The notes under the pieces: generated by a model
What the model saw: the letters and a program-made list of their open reading frames with translations, nothing else
Databases searched by the model: none
Told to the model about the DNA's origin: nothing
NCBI RefSeq assembly: GCF_900112845.1
Contig: NZ_FONG01000009.1
Coordinates: 124,001 to 188,000, forward strand
Length of the DNA: 64,000 bases
DNA from: Actinacidiphila alni
Lineage (GTDB): Bacteria > Actinomycetota > Actinomycetes > Streptomycetales > Streptomycetaceae
Direction: 5' to 3'
In this document: in pieces, positions 63,015-64,000 of the stretch
Layout: each line of letters opens with the position of its first letter
How positions within the stretch are numbered: position 1 is the first letter of the stretch
Translations under genes and position numbers: made by a program

Positions 63015-64000
63015 ATGGCGAAGAAGTCTCCGGCACACGACCCCGTCCAGGACGCCCCGCACGTCACGCCGCCCAAGCACAGTGCCGCGGGACTGCCCGC
63101 GATCGGGCACACCGTCAAAGTGGCCGGGCAGCAGATGGGGGTGCGGCGGGCGACGCTCACCCTGCTCAAGGTCAACCAGAAGGACGGCTTCGACTGCCCC
63201 GGCTGCGCTTGGCCCGAGGGCGACAAACGGCATGTCGCCGAATTCTGCGAGAACGGTGCCAAGGCCGTCGCCGAGGAGGCGACCCTGCGCCGGGTCACAC
63301 CGGACTTCTTCGCCGCCCACCCCGTCTCCGACCTCGCGCGCCGCAGCGGCTACTGGCTGGGCCAGCAGGGCAGGATCACCCAGCCGATGTACCTGGCCGA
63401 AGGCGCCGACCACTACGAGGCCGTCCCGTGGGAACGGGCCTTCTCCATCGTCGCCGACGAACTGACCGCGCTGGACAGCCCCGACGAGGCCGTCTTCTAC
63501 ACCTCAGGACGCACCAGCAACGAAGCCGCCTTCCTCTACCAGCTCTTCGCCCGCGAACTCGGCACCAACAATCTGCCCGACTGCTCCAACATGTGCCACG
63601 AGTCCTCCGGCTCCGCCCTCACCGAGACCCTCGGCGTCGGCAAGGGCAGCGTGCTGCTCGACGACCTCTACAAAACCGACCTGATCATCGTCGCGGGCCA
63701 GAACCCCGGCACCAACCACCCGCGGATGCTCTCCGCCCTGGAGAAGGCCAAGCAGGCCGGCGCGAAGATCGTCACCGTCAACCCGCTGCCCGAAGCCGGC
63801 CTCGAACGCTTCCGCAATCCGCAGACCGCCGCGGGCCTGGCCGGCACCGGCACCGTGCTCAACGACCTGTTCCTCCAGATCAGGCTCGGCGGCGACCAGG
63901 CACTCTTCCGTGCACTCGGCCGCCTCATGCTCGAAACCGGCGACCGCGCCCTGGACCGCGACTTCATCGCGGAACACACCCACGGCTTCGCCGAGTACGA
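63015..64000 (+). CDS. FdhF/YdeP-family molybdopterin oxidoreductase, C-terminus cut off
   Basis: The first 328 residues of a formate-dehydrogenase-like alpha subunit (YdeP type) are present; the gene continues past the right edge. Visible: GFDCPGCAWPEGD, where two cysteines remain of the usual four-cysteine [4Fe-4S] motif, then EFCENGAKAVAEEAT, VFYTSGRTSNEAAFLYQLFARELGTNNLPDCSNMCHESSG (typical of the family) and LIIVAGQNPGTNHPRMLSALEKAKQAGAKIVTVNP. It probably carries a molybdo-bis-MGD cofactor; the physiological substrate is unknown, and some relatives act in acid resistance. ATG 63015 has a TAATAGGGGT stretch just upstream. Confidence 0.9.
   Translation, partial: MAKKSPAHDPVQDAPHVTPPKHSAAGLPAIGHTVKVAGQQMGVRRATLTLLKVNQKDGFDCPGCAWPEGDKRHVAEFCENGAKAVAEEATLRRVTPDFFAAHPVSDLARRSGYWLGQQGRITQPMYLAEGADHYEAVPWERAFSIVADELTALDSPDEAVFYTSGRTSNEAAFLYQLFARELGTNNLPDCSNMCHESSGSALTETLGVGKGSVLLDDLYKTDLIIVAGQNPGTNHPRMLSALEKAKQAGAKIVTVNPLPEAGLERFRNPQTAAGLAGTGTVLNDLFLQIRLGGDQALFRALGRLMLETGDRALDRDFIAEHTHGFAEY

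Overview
This is a high-GC actinobacterial chromosome segment, almost certainly from a Streptomycetaceae member. Supporting signs are the strong G/C bias at third codon positions, many GTG starts and a mycothiol-dependent-type enzyme. WhiA sits in a uvrC-rapZ-yvcK-whiA operon, and the zwf-opcA-pgl cluster is of Streptomyces type. From memory, the gene order resembles the conserved core of Streptomyces coelicolor between ctaB and polA; this was not checked by alignment. I see no insertion sequence, prophage, CRISPR array, rRNA or tRNA. Most of the window is vertically inherited housekeeping DNA with a few accessory insertions.

Layout. (1) 1-4.1 kb: start of a secreted pectate-lyase-fold protein (cut by the window edge), then heme A synthase ctaA, an amidohydrolase, a small hypothetical and heme O synthase ctaB. 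(2) 4.3-12.7 kb: tkt, tal, zwf, opcA and pgl run left to right with touching or overlapping ends, facing pgi across a 24-bp perfect hairpin. This is a pentose-phosphate module. (3) 12.7-17 kb: an MFS exporter and an amino-sugar group (SIS protein, BadF-type kinase, MurR/RpiR regulator). (4) 17.1-21.2 kb: an RbpA-family protein, secG, then tpiA, pgk and gap (lower glycolysis). (5) 21.4-26.4 kb: the translationally coupled uvrC-rapZ-yvcK-whiA operon. (6) 26.6-29.8 kb: accessory secreted genes: a papain-like protease with a membrane-anchored partner, a frameshifted gene behind a 14-bp tandem-repeat array, and a Rieske lipoprotein. (7) 30-36.5 kb: uvrA, a DinB/maleylpyruvate-isomerase-type protein and an MBL hydrolase, with an XRE regulator and alpha/beta hydrolase pair apparently inserted between the last two. 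(8) 36.5-42.6 kb: a GNAT-like protein, CtaG-like protein, TerC, a TerD-FtsK-like fusion and TerD. (9) 42.7-46.7 kb: uvrB, an AbiEi-like protein and ogt. (10) 47-52.6 kb: a secreted GH29 fucosidase, an SPFH protein, a TPR protein, coaE and a PAC2 protein. (11) 52.8-64 kb: rpsA, a methyltransferase overlapping the helicase hrpB, a secreted lytic transglycosylase, polA, and the start of an FdhF/YdeP-type molybdopterin oxidoreductase.

Most notable observation: the window is dense in DNA repair genes (uvrA, uvrB, uvrC, ogt, polA). Several carry, directly before the start codon, an element fitting the actinobacterial RecA-NDp (PafBC-dependent) promoter TTGTCRGTG-N8-TANNNT. uvrB and the MFS exporter match every specified position. 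ogt and uvrC match the -10 and the spacing with a diverged upstream half, and polA is weaker. In the repair genes the -10 sits 6-7 nt before the start codon, which implies leaderless mRNAs. The perfect match in front of an uncharacterised MFS exporter predicts a DNA-damage-inducible efflux pump and is the most testable new idea here.
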